From: Aeromonas sobria
Lineage (GTDB): Bacteria; Pseudomonadota; Gammaproteobacteria; Enterobacterales; Aeromonadaceae
Length of the DNA: 64,000 bases
Reading direction: 5' to 3'
Assembly: GCF_000820145.1 (NCBI RefSeq)
Contig: NZ_CDBW01000045.1
Span: 1 to 64,000, forward strand
Both the position numbers and the translations under genes were made by a program. Shown in pieces: positions 7,432-16,400 of the stretch (its first letter is position 1; each line of letters opens with the position of its first letter). Below the pieces are notes generated by a model. That model was not told where the DNA came from, ran no database searches, and saw only the letters and a program-made list of their open reading frames with translations.

Positions 7432-8697
7432 ATGGACATTATCGCGAATTACGGCACCACACTGGTGCTCGTGGCGGCCTTGTTCGGCTTTTTGATGGCC
7501 TGGGGCATTGGTGCAAACGACGTTGCCAATGCCATGGGCACATCGGTCGGCACCAAATCCCTGACTATCCGTCAGGCCATCATCATTGCCATGATCTTCG
7601 AGTTTGCCGGTGCTTATCTGGCGGGCGGTGAAGTGACCGCAACCATCCGCAATGGCATCATTGATACCAATGCATTTGCCGATACACCGGACCTACTGGT
7701 ACTCGGCATGATCGCCTCCTTGCTGGCTGCTGGTGCCTGGTTGATCCTGGCCTCCTACTTCGGCTGGCCGGTCTCTACCACTCACTCCATCATCGGCGCC
7801 ATCGTCGGTTTTGCGGTGGTGAGCATTGGTCCGGAAGCGGTGCAGTGGAGCAAGTTTGGCGGCATCGTCGGCTCCTGGATCATCACTCCGGCTATCTCCG
7901 GTGTGATCGCCTACTTCATGTTTATCAGCGTGCAGAAGCTTATCTTCAACACCGATGATCCGCTGGCTAACGCCAAGCGCTATGTGCCGTTTTACATGTT
8001 CCTGACGGCGCTGGTGATCTGTCTGGTGACCATCAAGAAAGGGCTGACCCACGTTGGTCTGCACTTGAGTGATGGCGAGGGCATTCTGCTCTCTGTGGCT
8101 ATCTCTATTGCGTTGGCGATTGCCGGTTTCTTCTATATCCGCGGTCAGAAGTACAACCCGCAGGATGACAGCAAGATGCACTTCGCCAACGTGGAGAAGG
8201 TATTCGGTATCCTGATGGTGATCACCGCTTGTGCCATGGCCTTTGCCCACGGCTCCAACGATGTGGCCAACGCCATTGGCCCGCTCTCTGCCGTGGCTTC
8301 TATCGTGGCCTCCGGCGGTGAAATTTCCAGTCAGGCGTCTATCGCCTGGTGGATCCTGCCGCTTGGCGGTATCGGTATCGTGATCGGTCTGGCGACCATG
8401 GGTGAGAAGGTGATGGCGACGGTCGGTACCGGCATCACCCACCTGACCCCGAGCCGTGGCTTCGCTGCCCAGCTGGCGACCGCTGCGACCGTGGTGATTG
8501 CTTCTGGTACCGGTCTGCCCATCTCCACCACCCAGACCCTGGTGGGTGCTGTGATGGGTGTCGGTCTGGCGCGCGGGATTGCGGCGTTGAATCTGGGGGT
8601 GCTGCGCAATATCGTCGTCTCCTGGATCATCACCCTGCCTGCCGGTGCCATTCTGGCCATTGCTATCTTCTACGTGCTGCAGGCCTGCTTCTCTTAA
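7432..8697 (+). CDS. pit: Low-affinity inorganic phosphate transporter, PiT family
   Basis: Inner-membrane phosphate symporter of 421 aa with about ten membrane segments. The duplicated PiT signature is visible as GANDVANAMGTSVG near residue 25 and GSNDVANAIGPLSA near residue 272. Each copy is followed by an STT motif (VSTTHSIIGA and ISTTQTLVGA). It is preceded by its DUF47 partner and followed by a strong terminator. Confidence 0.95.
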   Translation: MDIIANYGTTLVLVAALFGFLMAWGIGANDVANAMGTSVGTKSLTIRQAIIIAMIFEFAGAYLAGGEVTATIRNGIIDTNAFADTPDLLVLGMIASLLAAGAWLILASYFGWPVSTTHSIIGAIVGFAVVSIGPEAVQWSKFGGIVGSWIITPAISGVIAYFMFISVQKLIFNTDDPLANAKRYVPFYMFLTALVICLVTIKKGLTHVGLHLSDGEGILLSVAISIALAIAGFFYIRGQKYNPQDDSKMHFANVEKVFGILMVITACAMAFAHGSNDVANAIGPLSAVASIVASGGEISSQASIAWWILPLGGIGIVIGLATMGEKVMATVGTGITHLTPSRGFAAQLATAATVVIASGTGLPISTTQTLVGAVMGVGLARGIAALNLGVLRNIVVSWIITLPAGAILAIAIFYVLQACFS

Positions 8698-8714
8698 TCG
8701 AAGCGGCATTCAGC

Positions 8715-8747
8715 AAAAAGCCCGAGTCATCGACTCGGGCTTTTTTT
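8715..8747 (+). terminator. Terminator after pit
   Basis: A 14-bp stem (8715-8728 with 8732-8745, core GCCCGAGTC) is followed by a T run. The A-rich left flank makes it usable for metL on the minus strand too. Confidence 0.92.
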
Positions 8748-8789
8748 ATTGTGCGAGGGAGCTGAGTTGCTCCCTTTGCATTCTCTGCA

Positions 8790-11240
8790 TTAGAGGCTGG
8801 CGCAGATCTGCCACAGGTCGTACTGGATTGCCGCAGCGGTCACTTCCCGACCCGCCCCCGGCCCTTGAATCACCAGCGGGTTGCTGCGGTAGCTGTCGCT
8901 CTCGATGGCAAAGATGTTGTCGCACGGCAGCAGGTTGGCAAACGGGTGGTGCGGTTCCAGCGTCTCCAGTCCAACCCGTGCCTTGCCGTTACGCTCGAAG
9001 CGGGCTACGTAACGCAGCGCCTTGCCAAGGCGCTTGGCTCCCTCAAAGGCGGTCTGAATCGGGCCATCCAGCTCCTTGAGCCGATCCATGAATTGATCCG
9101 CGCTGACTTTGCGCAGGGTGACGGGCACCAGATTTTCCAGTGTGATATCGGCCGAATCGAGCTCAAAGCCGGCCTCCCGCGCCAGAATGAGCAGCTTGCG
9201 CCGCACATCCTGACCGGAGAGATCTTCGCGGGGATCCGGCTCGGTCAAACCGTGCTGCCACGCTTCGTCCACCAGCTCGGAGAAGGGACGAGTGCCGTCA
9301 TACTGCTGGAACAGCCAGGAGAGGGTGCCGGAGAAGATGCCGGAGACCCCCTGAATACGGTCGCCGCTCTGACGCAGCATCTGGATGCTGGACTGGATCG
9401 GCAGCCCGGCCCCCACGGTGGCGTTATAGCGCCACTGCACCTGATGGTCACTGCAGGTCTGTTTGATGCGCTGGTAGAACTCGCTGTCGGCGGCACCGGC
9501 AAACTTGTTGGCTGCGATGATGTGGATACCGAGTTGGGCAAAATCCGGATAGTAGCGGCTCACGGTTTCGCTGGCGGTCATGTCCAGCGCGATCAGCGTA
9601 TCGAAGCTGTGCTGCTCCAGTTGGGAGAGCAACTCCGGCCAGATCAGCGGTTTGCCATCGACACTGTTTTGTACCTTGCGGGGATCCAGCCCCTCTTCAT
9701 CCAGCAGGCCACCTTCCGAGCTGAACACCCCGTAGAGGGTGAGCGCCAGATTGAGTTCATGTTCGAGCCGGGCTTTTTCGCGGCTATAGAGGGTGAGCCA
9801 GTGGCCGCCGATATTGCCTTTGCCGAACACCACCAGTCCGACCCGGGTCGGGCGGCTGAACAGGGCGCTGTGCAGAGCGATTAGCAGCGGCTCCAGCACC
9901 ACCTGACGCAGCACGGCCACCAGACTCAAGCCATCTCTGGCCACCTGGACGAACTCCAGCGGCTGATCTGCCAGCAGCTGATAGAAGCGATGGCACTGCT
10001 CGGCGTTGTCGGTGACTCCGGCCCCTACCAGCGCCACCAGACTGAATCCCTCTTTCTGGATCAGGCCAGTGAAGCTGCCCTGCAACTGGAAGTCCCGCAG
10101 GATCTCGAAGGCACCCTGTGCGACTTCAAGGGTGTAGGCCAGACGCAGTACCCGCCGATCCGGCTGGCGCTGCAGGGTGAGCGGGTTGAGGCGGTGGCGG
10201 GCCAGATGGGCCTCGATGGTGGCGACCGTCTGCTCAAAGTTGGCCTGTGGCAGCACTTTGAGCTCAATCAGGGCGATCTGATCCACCGAGGAGACGATGC
10301 GGGCACCACCGGAGCGCGGCGCGCGGCGCAGAATATGGGTACAGCCCTCATCCGGGTTGTAGCTGCAACGCAGGGTGAGGCGCTGGCGGCTGTCGGCGAC
10401 CGGCTGCAGGGTGCGAGAGTGCAGTACTGAGGAGCCAAGGCGGGCCAGCTCGTTGGCCTCGGCCAGGCTGAGGCGCTCCAGCAGGCGCGCCTCTTTGACC
10501 CGGCGGGGGTCGGCGCTGTAGACGCCAGCCACGTCGCTCCAGATGGTGGTCGATTCACCGTCCGCCAGCAGCGCCAGCAGGCTGGCGCTGTAGTCGGAGC
10601 CGTTGCGGCCGAGCAGCAGGGAGCGCCCCTCCATGTCGGCGGCGATAAAGCCGGTCACCACGATGCGGCCGGCATGTTCCGCCAGTCGCGCCTTGAGCAG
10701 TTCGCTGGAGAGGGCGGTATCCACCTTGACCAGGGCGCCATCCTCGGCGCGCAGGAAGCTGCGGGCATCGAGCCAGGCAGCCTTGTCACCGCGACTGGTG
10801 AGCAGGGCCGCCAGCAGGCGCGCCGACCACACCTCGCCAAAGGCGAGCAGACCGTTGCGGGCGAAGCGATCAAACTGCCCCTCCAGGGTCTTAGCGATCT
10901 GTTGCACGTCGCTGGCGAGCTGAGCGCTGAGGTCGCGCTGCAACTCCCCTTCCAGCAGGCCATCGATCAGACTCTGTTGATAGGCTTGCAGGGCCGAGAT
11001 GGATTCACCGGCGGCTTCGTCACCGGTATCCGCCAGTTCCCCCAGCTGGATCAGCCGGTTGGTGGTCTTGCCCGCGGCGGAGACCACGATCAGCTCGTCA
11101 CCTCCGGTCTGTTGTTCAATGATGCTGGCAACCCGACGATAGCAGACCGGGTCCGCCAAACTGCTGCCACCAAACTTGTGGACGTGACGTCGCTTCAAAC
11201 CTGCCTCTGTCACCGCGATCTCTCCTTGTTGCTGTTCCAT
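8790..11240 (-). CDS. metL: Bifunctional aspartokinase II / homoserine dehydrogenase II
   Basis: Catalyses the first and third steps from aspartate toward methionine and threonine. The N-terminal kinase domain starts with the family motif HKFGGSSLADP (residues 20-30). Two degenerate ACT-like regions lie in the middle. The homoserine dehydrogenase half starts with a Rossmann motif, VVFGKGNIGGHW, near residue 465 and includes the SGTLSWLFQQYD segment. The 816 aa match MetL. Its ATG overlaps the metB stop by one base (TAATG), as expected for a coupled metBL operon under MetJ control. Confidence 0.93.
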   Translation of the reverse strand: MEQQQGEIAVTEAGLKRRHVHKFGGSSLADPVCYRRVASIIEQQTGGDELIVVSAAGKTTNRLIQLGELADTGDEAAGESISALQAYQQSLIDGLLEGELQRDLSAQLASDVQQIAKTLEGQFDRFARNGLLAFGEVWSARLLAALLTSRGDKAAWLDARSFLRAEDGALVKVDTALSSELLKARLAEHAGRIVVTGFIAADMEGRSLLLGRNGSDYSASLLALLADGESTTIWSDVAGVYSADPRRVKEARLLERLSLAEANELARLGSSVLHSRTLQPVADSRQRLTLRCSYNPDEGCTHILRRAPRSGGARIVSSVDQIALIELKVLPQANFEQTVATIEAHLARHRLNPLTLQRQPDRRVLRLAYTLEVAQGAFEILRDFQLQGSFTGLIQKEGFSLVALVGAGVTDNAEQCHRFYQLLADQPLEFVQVARDGLSLVAVLRQVVLEPLLIALHSALFSRPTRVGLVVFGKGNIGGHWLTLYSREKARLEHELNLALTLYGVFSSEGGLLDEEGLDPRKVQNSVDGKPLIWPELLSQLEQHSFDTLIALDMTASETVSRYYPDFAQLGIHIIAANKFAGAADSEFYQRIKQTCSDHQVQWRYNATVGAGLPIQSSIQMLRQSGDRIQGVSGIFSGTLSWLFQQYDGTRPFSELVDEAWQHGLTEPDPREDLSGQDVRRKLLILAREAGFELDSADITLENLVPVTLRKVSADQFMDRLKELDGPIQTAFEGAKRLGKALRYVARFERNGKARVGLETLEPHHPFANLLPCDNIFAIESDSYRSNPLVIQGPGAGREVTAAAIQYDLWQICASL

Positions 11241-12412
11241 TACTTCGCTACCTGTTCTGCCTGCTGCGCCTGTTCAAAAGCCTGAGCCAGATCGGCCACC
11301 AGGTCTTCACCGTGTTCAATACCGACCGACAAGCGCAGCAGCTGGGCGCTGATGCCTGCTGCCTGCTGCGCCGCCGGGGTCATGGCCCTGTGGGTCATGC
11401 TGGCCGGATGGGCCACCAGACTCTCCACCCCGCCGAGGGACTCGGCCACCGAGAAGAGGGTGAGGGCCGCGAGGAAGGTGCGAATGCCCGCCTCGCTGCA
11501 ATCGAGTTCAAAACTTAACATGGCGCCGAAGCCGGACTGTTGACGGCGCGCAATATCGTGGCCGGGATGGCTTGGCAGGCTGGGGTGATAGATGCGTTTC
11601 ACCAGCGGCTGCTGTTGCAGGAAGGCGAGGATGCGATCGGTGTTCTCCTGATGGCTGCGCAATCTGGGGGCCAGGGTGCGCAGGCCACGCAGGGTGAGGT
11701 AGGAGTCGAACGCCCCGGAGGTGAGCCCCAGACAGTTGGCCCACCACACCAGCGACTCGGCCAGTGCGGCCTCTTTGGCAATCGCGACCCCGCCCACCAC
11801 GTCGGAGTGGCCGTTGATGTACTTGGTGGTGGAGTGCACCACTACGTCGGCACCGAGTGCCAGCGGCTGTTGCAGCAGGGGGGAGAGGAAGGTGTTGTCC
11901 ACCACCACCTGGGCACCCACCTCGTGGGCGGCGTTGGCGATGGCGCTGATATCCACCACCCGCAGCAGCGGGTTGGAGGGGGTCTCGACCCATACCAGTG
12001 CAGGCTTTTGCGCCAGTGCGGCGGCCAGTGCGGCCTCGTCACCCTGATCGACAAACTGCACCCGGTAGTGGCCCTTGGCCGCCAGATATTCGAACAGCCG
12101 CCAGGTGCCTCCGTAGCAGTCGTGGGGGGCGATCAGCAGATCCCCCGCCTTGAGCAGGGCGGTAGTGACCAGATGGATGGCGCCCATGCCGGTGCCGGTG
12201 ACCACGGCACCGGCGCCCCCTTCCAGCGCCGCCAGCGCGTCCGCCAGATTGCTGCGGGTCGGATTGCCGGATCGGGCATAATCATATTGACGGGGCTCGC
12301 CAAAGTCGGCAAAGGTGTAGTTGCTGGAGAGGTAGATGGGGGGCACCACGGCACCGTGTTGCGTGTCAGTCTCGATCCCGGTGCGAACCGCCAGGGTGGC
12401 CTTATGACTCAT
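11240..12412 (-). CDS. metB: Cystathionine gamma-synthase
   Basis: PLP enzyme of 390 aa that joins O-succinylhomoserine and cysteine in methionine synthesis. The PLP lysine lies in VVHSTTKYINGHSDVVGG (about residue 195). GTGMGAIHL near residue 73 and the C-terminal SLGGVESLVAHPASMTH are typical of the Cys/Met-metabolism PLP family. The ATG has an AAGGAG site. A 31-codon ORF whose first codons and ribosome site resemble the metB start lies just upstream and overlaps it. Promoter and MetJ box lie at 12583-12634. Confidence 0.95.
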   Translation of the reverse strand: MSHKATLAVRTGIETDTQHGAVVPPIYLSSNYTFADFGEPRQYDYARSGNPTRSNLADALAALEGGAGAVVTGTGMGAIHLVTTALLKAGDLLIAPHDCYGGTWRLFEYLAAKGHYRVQFVDQGDEAALAAALAQKPALVWVETPSNPLLRVVDISAIANAAHEVGAQVVVDNTFLSPLLQQPLALGADVVVHSTTKYINGHSDVVGGVAIAKEAALAESLVWWANCLGLTSGAFDSYLTLRGLRTLAPRLRSHQENTDRILAFLQQQPLVKRIYHPSLPSHPGHDIARRQQSGFGAMLSFELDCSEAGIRTFLAALTLFSVAESLGGVESLVAHPASMTHRAMTPAAQQAAGISAQLLRLSVGIEHGEDLVADLAQAFEQAQQAEQVAK

Positions 12413-12497
12413 GTCGCTCTCCTTGGCTTTGTGACTTGGCGATTGATCCGGCTCGATTTCCGATGCAGCCTAGCGTCAGGGGGGCCTTGTGGGTCAT
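12402..12497 (-). CDS. 31-codon upstream ORF of metB, apparently from a start-site duplication
   Basis: The ORF begins MTHKAPLT, very similar to MSHKATLA of MetB, and has its own AAGGAGAG site. It ends with a TAA inside codons 3-4 of metB, overlapping it by 11 nt. The two start regions (about 12388-12425 and 12476-12514) align over roughly 36 nt with few differences, so this looks like a tandem duplication. No function is known. It could couple translation into metB or simply be a decoy start. Confidence 0.5.
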   Translation of the reverse strand: MTHKAPLTLGCIGNRAGSIAKSQSQGERHES

Positions 12498-12582
12498 GTC
12501 ACTCTCTCCTTGAACTGTCTCTGGGCGATGGCTGCTTTGCCTGCGCCACGGCGATCCTGCCATTGCTGGCCTATGGTGAACC

Positions 12583-12611
12583 ACCTTACGCCAGCACAAA
12601 AAAGCCGTCAA
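12583..12611 (-). promoter_or_regulatory. metB promoter
   Basis: On the minus strand TTGACG (12606-12611) and TAAGGT (12583-12588) are separated by exactly 17 nt. The MetJ box overlaps the -35 and upstream DNA. Confidence 0.65.
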
Positions 12612-12634
12612 CACTTCCAGACGTCTAAATGGCT
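12603..12634. promoter_or_regulatory. MetJ operator (tandem met boxes)
   Basis: A perfect AGACGTCT at 12619-12626 is flanked in register by degenerate 8-bp units AGCCGTCA (12603), ACACTTCC (12611) and AAATGGCT (12627). MetJ binds tandem 8-bp boxes with that consensus. The site lies between metB and metJ and overlaps the metB -35, which fits methionine/SAM-dependent repression and metJ autoregulation. Confidence 0.8.
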
Positions 12635-12707
12635 TTGCTGTTGGATTGCCATTAATTTCCTTAAGGGTTAAAATCCGCGCTCACGGCTAAATGAGAACAG
12701 GTGAGTC

Positions 12708-13031
12708 ATGGGAACAGAGTGGAACGGCGACTACGTCAGCCCTTATGCGGAACACGGTAAGAAGAGCGAACAGGTCAAGAAGATTACCGTCTCGATCCCG
12801 CTCAAGGTGTTGAAAGTGCTGACCGATGAGCGCACCCGTCGTCAGGTGAACAACCTGCGTCATGCGACCAACAGCGAGCTGCTCTGTGAAGCCTTCCTGC
12901 ACGCTTTCACCGGCCAGCCGCTCCCTTGCGACGAAGACTTGCGCAAGGATCATCCGGACAGTGTCCCCGCCGAAGCGCGCGCCATCATGGAAGCGCTGGG
13001 CAAAGAGATCGAAGATTTCGATCAAGAGTAA
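12708..13031 (+). CDS. metJ: Methionine repressor MetJ
   Basis: Ribbon-helix-helix repressor of methionine genes, with S-adenosylmethionine as corepressor. The 107-aa protein carries the DNA-contacting beta strand KKITVSIPLKVLKVLTDE at about residues 23-40, then RRQVNNLRHATNSELLCEAFLHAFTG and the conserved LPCDEDLRK segment. It diverges from metBL, the standard arrangement in enteric bacteria. Confidence 0.97.
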   Translation: MGTEWNGDYVSPYAEHGKKSEQVKKITVSIPLKVLKVLTDERTRRQVNNLRHATNSELLCEAFLHAFTGQPLPCDEDLRKDHPDSVPAEARAIMEALGKEIEDFDQE

Positions 13032-13046
13032 GCGATTTGCAATGCA

Positions 13047-13074
13047 CAAGAGGCGACCCCTGGGTCGCCTCTTG
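13047..13074. terminator. Terminator between metJ and the convergent permease gene
   Basis: A 12-bp perfect stem (13047-13058 with 13063-13074) with a CCTG loop is followed by a short T-rich tail. Confidence 0.75.
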
Positions 13075-13106
13075 TCGTTTCTGCGGCCCCGTTTACGGGG
13101 CAGTGG

Positions 13107-14378
13107 TTATTTCAGCAGGCTGAAGATCAGCGCCGATACCGCCAGCGAACCGGTCAGCAGGATAAAGCCGTTGGTCCAGCCGTGACGGAAGCGGGCCAGC
13201 GCCTCTACCTTGTAGATGGCAATCACCGGCATGATGAACAGGATCATGGCGATGACCGGGCCGGAGAGGGTCTCCATCAGCCCCAGAATGCCCGGATTGA
13301 TCACGGCGGCGCCCCAAATAGCGAAGAACATCAGGGCGATGCCCAGCTTGTCCGCCTTGGCCAGCGGCAGGCCGGTGGGCTTGGCGATCAGGCTTTTGAG
13401 GCTTTCGCGGGCCCCGAGGAAGTGGCCGAGGAAGGAGGAGCTGATGGCGATAAAGGCGATAAGCGGCCCCAGAGTCACGATCACCGGGTTGTCGGTGATG
13501 TTGGCGAGATAGGAGAGCACCGAGACGTTCTGGGCCTTGGCTTCAGCCAGCTGGGCTGGCGAGAGGCTCAGCACGCAGGAGAAGACGAAGAACAGCACGA
13601 AGCCCACCAGCATAACTGTGGTGTTGCGCAGGATCTGGCCGCTCTTGGCTTCCGCCTGCTCGCCATATTCACGGCGCTGCACGTTGGCAAAGCCGGAGAT
13701 GGCGGCGGCGTGGCTGAAGGCGAACACGGTCACCGGCAGCGCCAGCCAGACGGTGTTGAGGAAGCTGACACCTTCAAACTCGGTCATTTCCGGCCACTGC
13801 CACTGGGGAATGAGGTAGCAGGAGAGCGCCGCCAGAATGGCCGCCAGCGGATAGACCATAAAGGCGAAGGCGCGCAGCATCGCTTTCTCCCCCGCCAGCA
13901 TCACGGCGATCATGGCGAACACCAGCACACCGGAGAGCATCACCCGATCCGGGGTTGCCATGCCGAGCTGGTTGACCATGAAGCTCTCCACCGTGTTGGT
14001 CAGCCCGACCCCGTAGATGAGCAGGATCGGGAAGATGGAGAGGAAGTAGAGCGCCGAGATGAGGCGACCGGCCATCTTGCCGAAATGCTCTTCCGCCACT
14101 TCGGTGAAGTCGGCGTGGGGGCGCGAAGAGGAGAGCACGAAGCGCGCCAGCCCGCGGTGGGCGAGGAAGGTCATGGGGCCCGCCAGTACCGCGACGATCG
14201 CGAGGGGCCAGATCCCGCCCAGACCCAGATTGATGGGCAGGAACAGGATGCCCGCGCCAACCGCGGTGCCAAACAGACTGATGACCCAGTGGGTGTCGTG
14301 ACGGCGCCAGCGGGTGATGCTGGCAGTGGTGGAGCAGGAACCGGATAGCTCCTTGGTAGCCTCTACAGATAAACTCAT
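13107..14378 (-). CDS. Amino-acid permease of the HAAAP family, SdaC/TdcC-like
   Basis: Inner-membrane proton-coupled amino-acid transporter of 423 aa with about eleven membrane segments. The first transmembrane motif LFGTAVGAGILFLPINLG and the GPMTFLAHRGLARFVLSS stretch match the serine/threonine branch (SdaC, TdcC, DlsT) rather than the aromatic TyrP/Mtr branch. Serine or a related hydroxy amino acid is therefore the likely substrate. It is monocistronic with a weak ribosome site. No deaminase gene is adjacent to fix the substrate. Confidence 0.85.
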   Translation of the reverse strand: MSLSVEATKELSGSCSTTASITRWRRHDTHWVISLFGTAVGAGILFLPINLGLGGIWPLAIVAVLAGPMTFLAHRGLARFVLSSSRPHADFTEVAEEHFGKMAGRLISALYFLSIFPILLIYGVGLTNTVESFMVNQLGMATPDRVMLSGVLVFAMIAVMLAGEKAMLRAFAFMVYPLAAILAALSCYLIPQWQWPEMTEFEGVSFLNTVWLALPVTVFAFSHAAAISGFANVQRREYGEQAEAKSGQILRNTTVMLVGFVLFFVFSCVLSLSPAQLAEAKAQNVSVLSYLANITDNPVIVTLGPLIAFIAISSSFLGHFLGARESLKSLIAKPTGLPLAKADKLGIALMFFAIWGAAVINPGILGLMETLSGPVIAMILFIMPVIAIYKVEALARFRHGWTNGFILLTGSLAVSALIFSLLK

Positions 14379-14815
14379 TACTAATTCACTTTTTGTTAGT
14401 GTTTTAATCTGAGTTTATTGTGGTTTATCGGGATTTAATTCTCAAAAAGCTGGGCTGAAACATATCACTGCCATTACTGGCTTTAGCCAGTGAGATTGGG
14501 AATGGAATCTGGATCCCGGAATGCAACAAAACTGACATCGTTCTATTTTGTGAAATATAAAACCAAAATTTCATTCCTACTCATTTTTTTATTTTGGCCA
14601 ATGGCGTATTTTCAGGATTACATGAAAAATCGTACCATTTCTCACCGCCTGATTGTGATGTTTCACTGTCATTTCGCTGTTTTGCCAGCGTATCACGCTG
14701 TTCAAGGCGGCCTTAGCCAGCGGATCACACCGACCATCACCCTGGGCTACTCCCCTGAAAAATCAGGCGGCCATCGGGCCGCCTGATTGTCTGGTGTGGT
14801 GACGTCGTCCTCTAC
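14379..14815. other. Intergenic region between permease gene and cysQ
   Basis: These 437 bp are AT-rich from 14379 to about 14640 and likely hold the permease promoter. A plus-strand open frame across 14490-14786 has no ribosome site and ends in the cysQ terminator, so I do not call it a gene. I see nothing else beyond the cysQ terminator. Confidence 0.6.
14754..14788 (-). terminator. cysQ terminator
   Basis: A 12-bp perfect stem (14761-14772 with 14777-14788) with an ATCG loop has a T-rich run on its minus-strand 3' side. Confidence 0.88.
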
Positions 14816-15607
14816 CTAGTGGGCCAGAATGCTGCCCCAGGCGAGATCCGGATCCCCCATCACGATAAAGTCCGGGTTCTCCAGCGACTCGGTCTCGTTG
14901 TAGCTAAGTGGCTGCAACGCCAGGCTGAGGATGCGGCCACCGGCCGCCTCGACGATGCATTGGGCGGCGGCGGTGTCCCACTCGCCGGTGGGGCCGAGCC
15001 GCACGTAGCAATCGGCAGCCCCTTCCGCCACCAGACAGGATTTGAGGGAGCTGGAGCCGAGCGGGATCAGCTCGTAGTTGATGGCCGGGTTGAGGCGGCG
15101 GGTGAGGTTCTCCAGCTTCTGGCGGCGGCTGATAGCCACCACCAGCGAGTCGGGCTGGTCATGCTCGTGGTGCATGGCGCTGATGGGCAGTATCTCGCCA
15201 TTCACCTCCTTGAAGGCGCCGTAGCCGCGCACCGCCCAGTAGAGCACGTCAGACTCGGGGGCATAGATGACCCCGAGCACCGGCACGTTGTCCCGCACCA
15301 GGGCGATCAGGGTGGCGAAATCGCCGCTGCCGTCGAGGGGATCCACCAGCCAGTACTGCCGCCAGTTGGCACGCTGACTGAAGGGCACATCGGCCGCCTC
15401 TTCGGTCAGCACCGGCACATGGGGGGTGAGCGCCGACAGCGCCTGCTTGAGGTAGGCATCGGCAGCAAGATCGGCACTGGTGACCGGGGTCGCATCCTCC
15501 TTCAGCTGACGCTCGAACTGACCGCCGTGATAGATGTCGTGAAGGATCCTTCCGGCTTCGCGGGCAATCTGCTTGACCCCCGGCACCCAGGCCAACAACT
15601 CCTGCAT
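14816..15607 (-). CDS. cysQ: 3'(2'),5'-bisphosphate nucleotidase CysQ
   Basis: Removes the 3'-phosphate from adenosine 3',5'-bisphosphate (PAP), the by-product of sulfate assimilation. It belongs to the inositol-monophosphatase superfamily. TEEAADVPF and WLVDPLDG supply metal ligands, and GPTGEWDTAAAQCIVEAAGG is the second signature. The length is 263 aa. After DPLDG the sequence goes straight to SGDFATLIALV. E. coli CysQ has about seven more residues there (DPLDGTKEFIKRNGEFTVNIAL), so a short in-frame deletion has rebuilt the metal loop as DGSGDF. It is followed by a terminator, and nudE lies 37 bp upstream in the same direction. Confidence 0.92.
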   Translation of the reverse strand: MQELLAWVPGVKQIAREAGRILHDIYHGGQFERQLKEDATPVTSADLAADAYLKQALSALTPHVPVLTEEAADVPFSQRANWRQYWLVDPLDGSGDFATLIALVRDNVPVLGVIYAPESDVLYWAVRGYGAFKEVNGEILPISAMHHEHDQPDSLVVAISRRQKLENLTRRLNPAINYELIPLGSSSLKSCLVAEGAADCYVRLGPTGEWDTAAAQCIVEAAGGRILSLALQPLSYNETESLENPDFIVMGDPDLAWGSILAH

Positions 15608-15644
15608 CTCGTTATCCTCTGTCTATTAACTGCCCGTCTGCGGG

Positions 15645-16253
15645 CTACTCTGCCTGCTCCGCCAGCCACTTTTGGGCCAAGAGCAGGGCACTGATGCTGC
15701 GCGACTCGGTGAAGTCGGGTCGTGCCAGCAATTCGTCAATCCGGTTGAGGGGCCAGGGGATCACCTCGAGGGGCTCCGGCTCGTCGCCGATCCGCTGCTC
15801 GGGGAAGAGGTCCCGCGCCAGCAGGATATCCATCCGGCTGGAGAAGTAACCGGGCGCCAGTGACACCTGCTTGAGCAGGGTCAGGTTGTTGGCACCAAAG
15901 CCCGCCTCCTCCATCAGTTCCCGGTTGCCCGCCTCGAAGGCATCTTCGCCCGGGTCGATCAACCCCTTGGGAAAGCCCAGCTCGTAGGAGTGGGTGCCCG
16001 CGGCGTATTCGCGCACCAGCAGCAGGGTGTGGGCGTCGAACAGCGGTACCACCATGACGGCGCCCCGGTTGCCGCCGCGCATCCGCTCGTAAACCCGCTC
16101 TTCGCCGTTGGAGAATTTGAGGTGCAGGGACTCCACCTTGAACAGTCGGCTCTCGGCTACTATTTCGGCCTTGAGGATCTCCGGTTTGCACTTGGGATGA
16201 TCCAGTTGGTCGGCAGAGATTTGCTCGGGTTTGCTCTTGTGGGGGTCGCTCAT
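15645..16253 (-). CDS. nudE: ADP compounds hydrolase NudE
   Basis: Nudix hydrolase cleaving ADP-ribose, NADH, Ap3A and similar ADP compounds. The Nudix box is complete: GLIDPGEDAFEAGNRELMEE, then AGFG (about residues 118-141). The ATG at 16253 is chosen because it gives 202 aa starting MSDPHKS; an upstream ATG adds non-homologous residues. Its divergent neighbour yrfG is the same partner as in E. coli. It probably shares a transcript with cysQ. Confidence 0.92.
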   Translation of the reverse strand: MSDPHKSKPEQISADQLDHPKCKPEILKAEIVAESRLFKVESLHLKFSNGEERVYERMRGGNRGAVMVVPLFDAHTLLLVREYAAGTHSYELGFPKGLIDPGEDAFEAGNRELMEEAGFGANNLTLLKQVSLAPGYFSSRMDILLARDLFPEQRIGDEPEPLEVIPWPLNRIDELLARPDFTESRSISALLLAQKWLAEQAE

Positions 16254-16400
16254 CGGACGCTGGCTGCTCGTTAAAAAATAGTGCTTCAAGAGTAAACGAC
16301 TCTCACACCGAACACCACGGGCCAGGGAGGGCAAAGGGGGAGGAAAAATCCGCTATACTGCCGCTCCATTTCTTCCGCGACACCGAGATCAAGAGACCCG

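Noticed and set aside
14490..14786. 98-codon plus-strand open frame between the permease gene and cysQ
   Set aside because: No ribosome site, no family-like sequence, and its end runs through the cysQ terminator hairpin.
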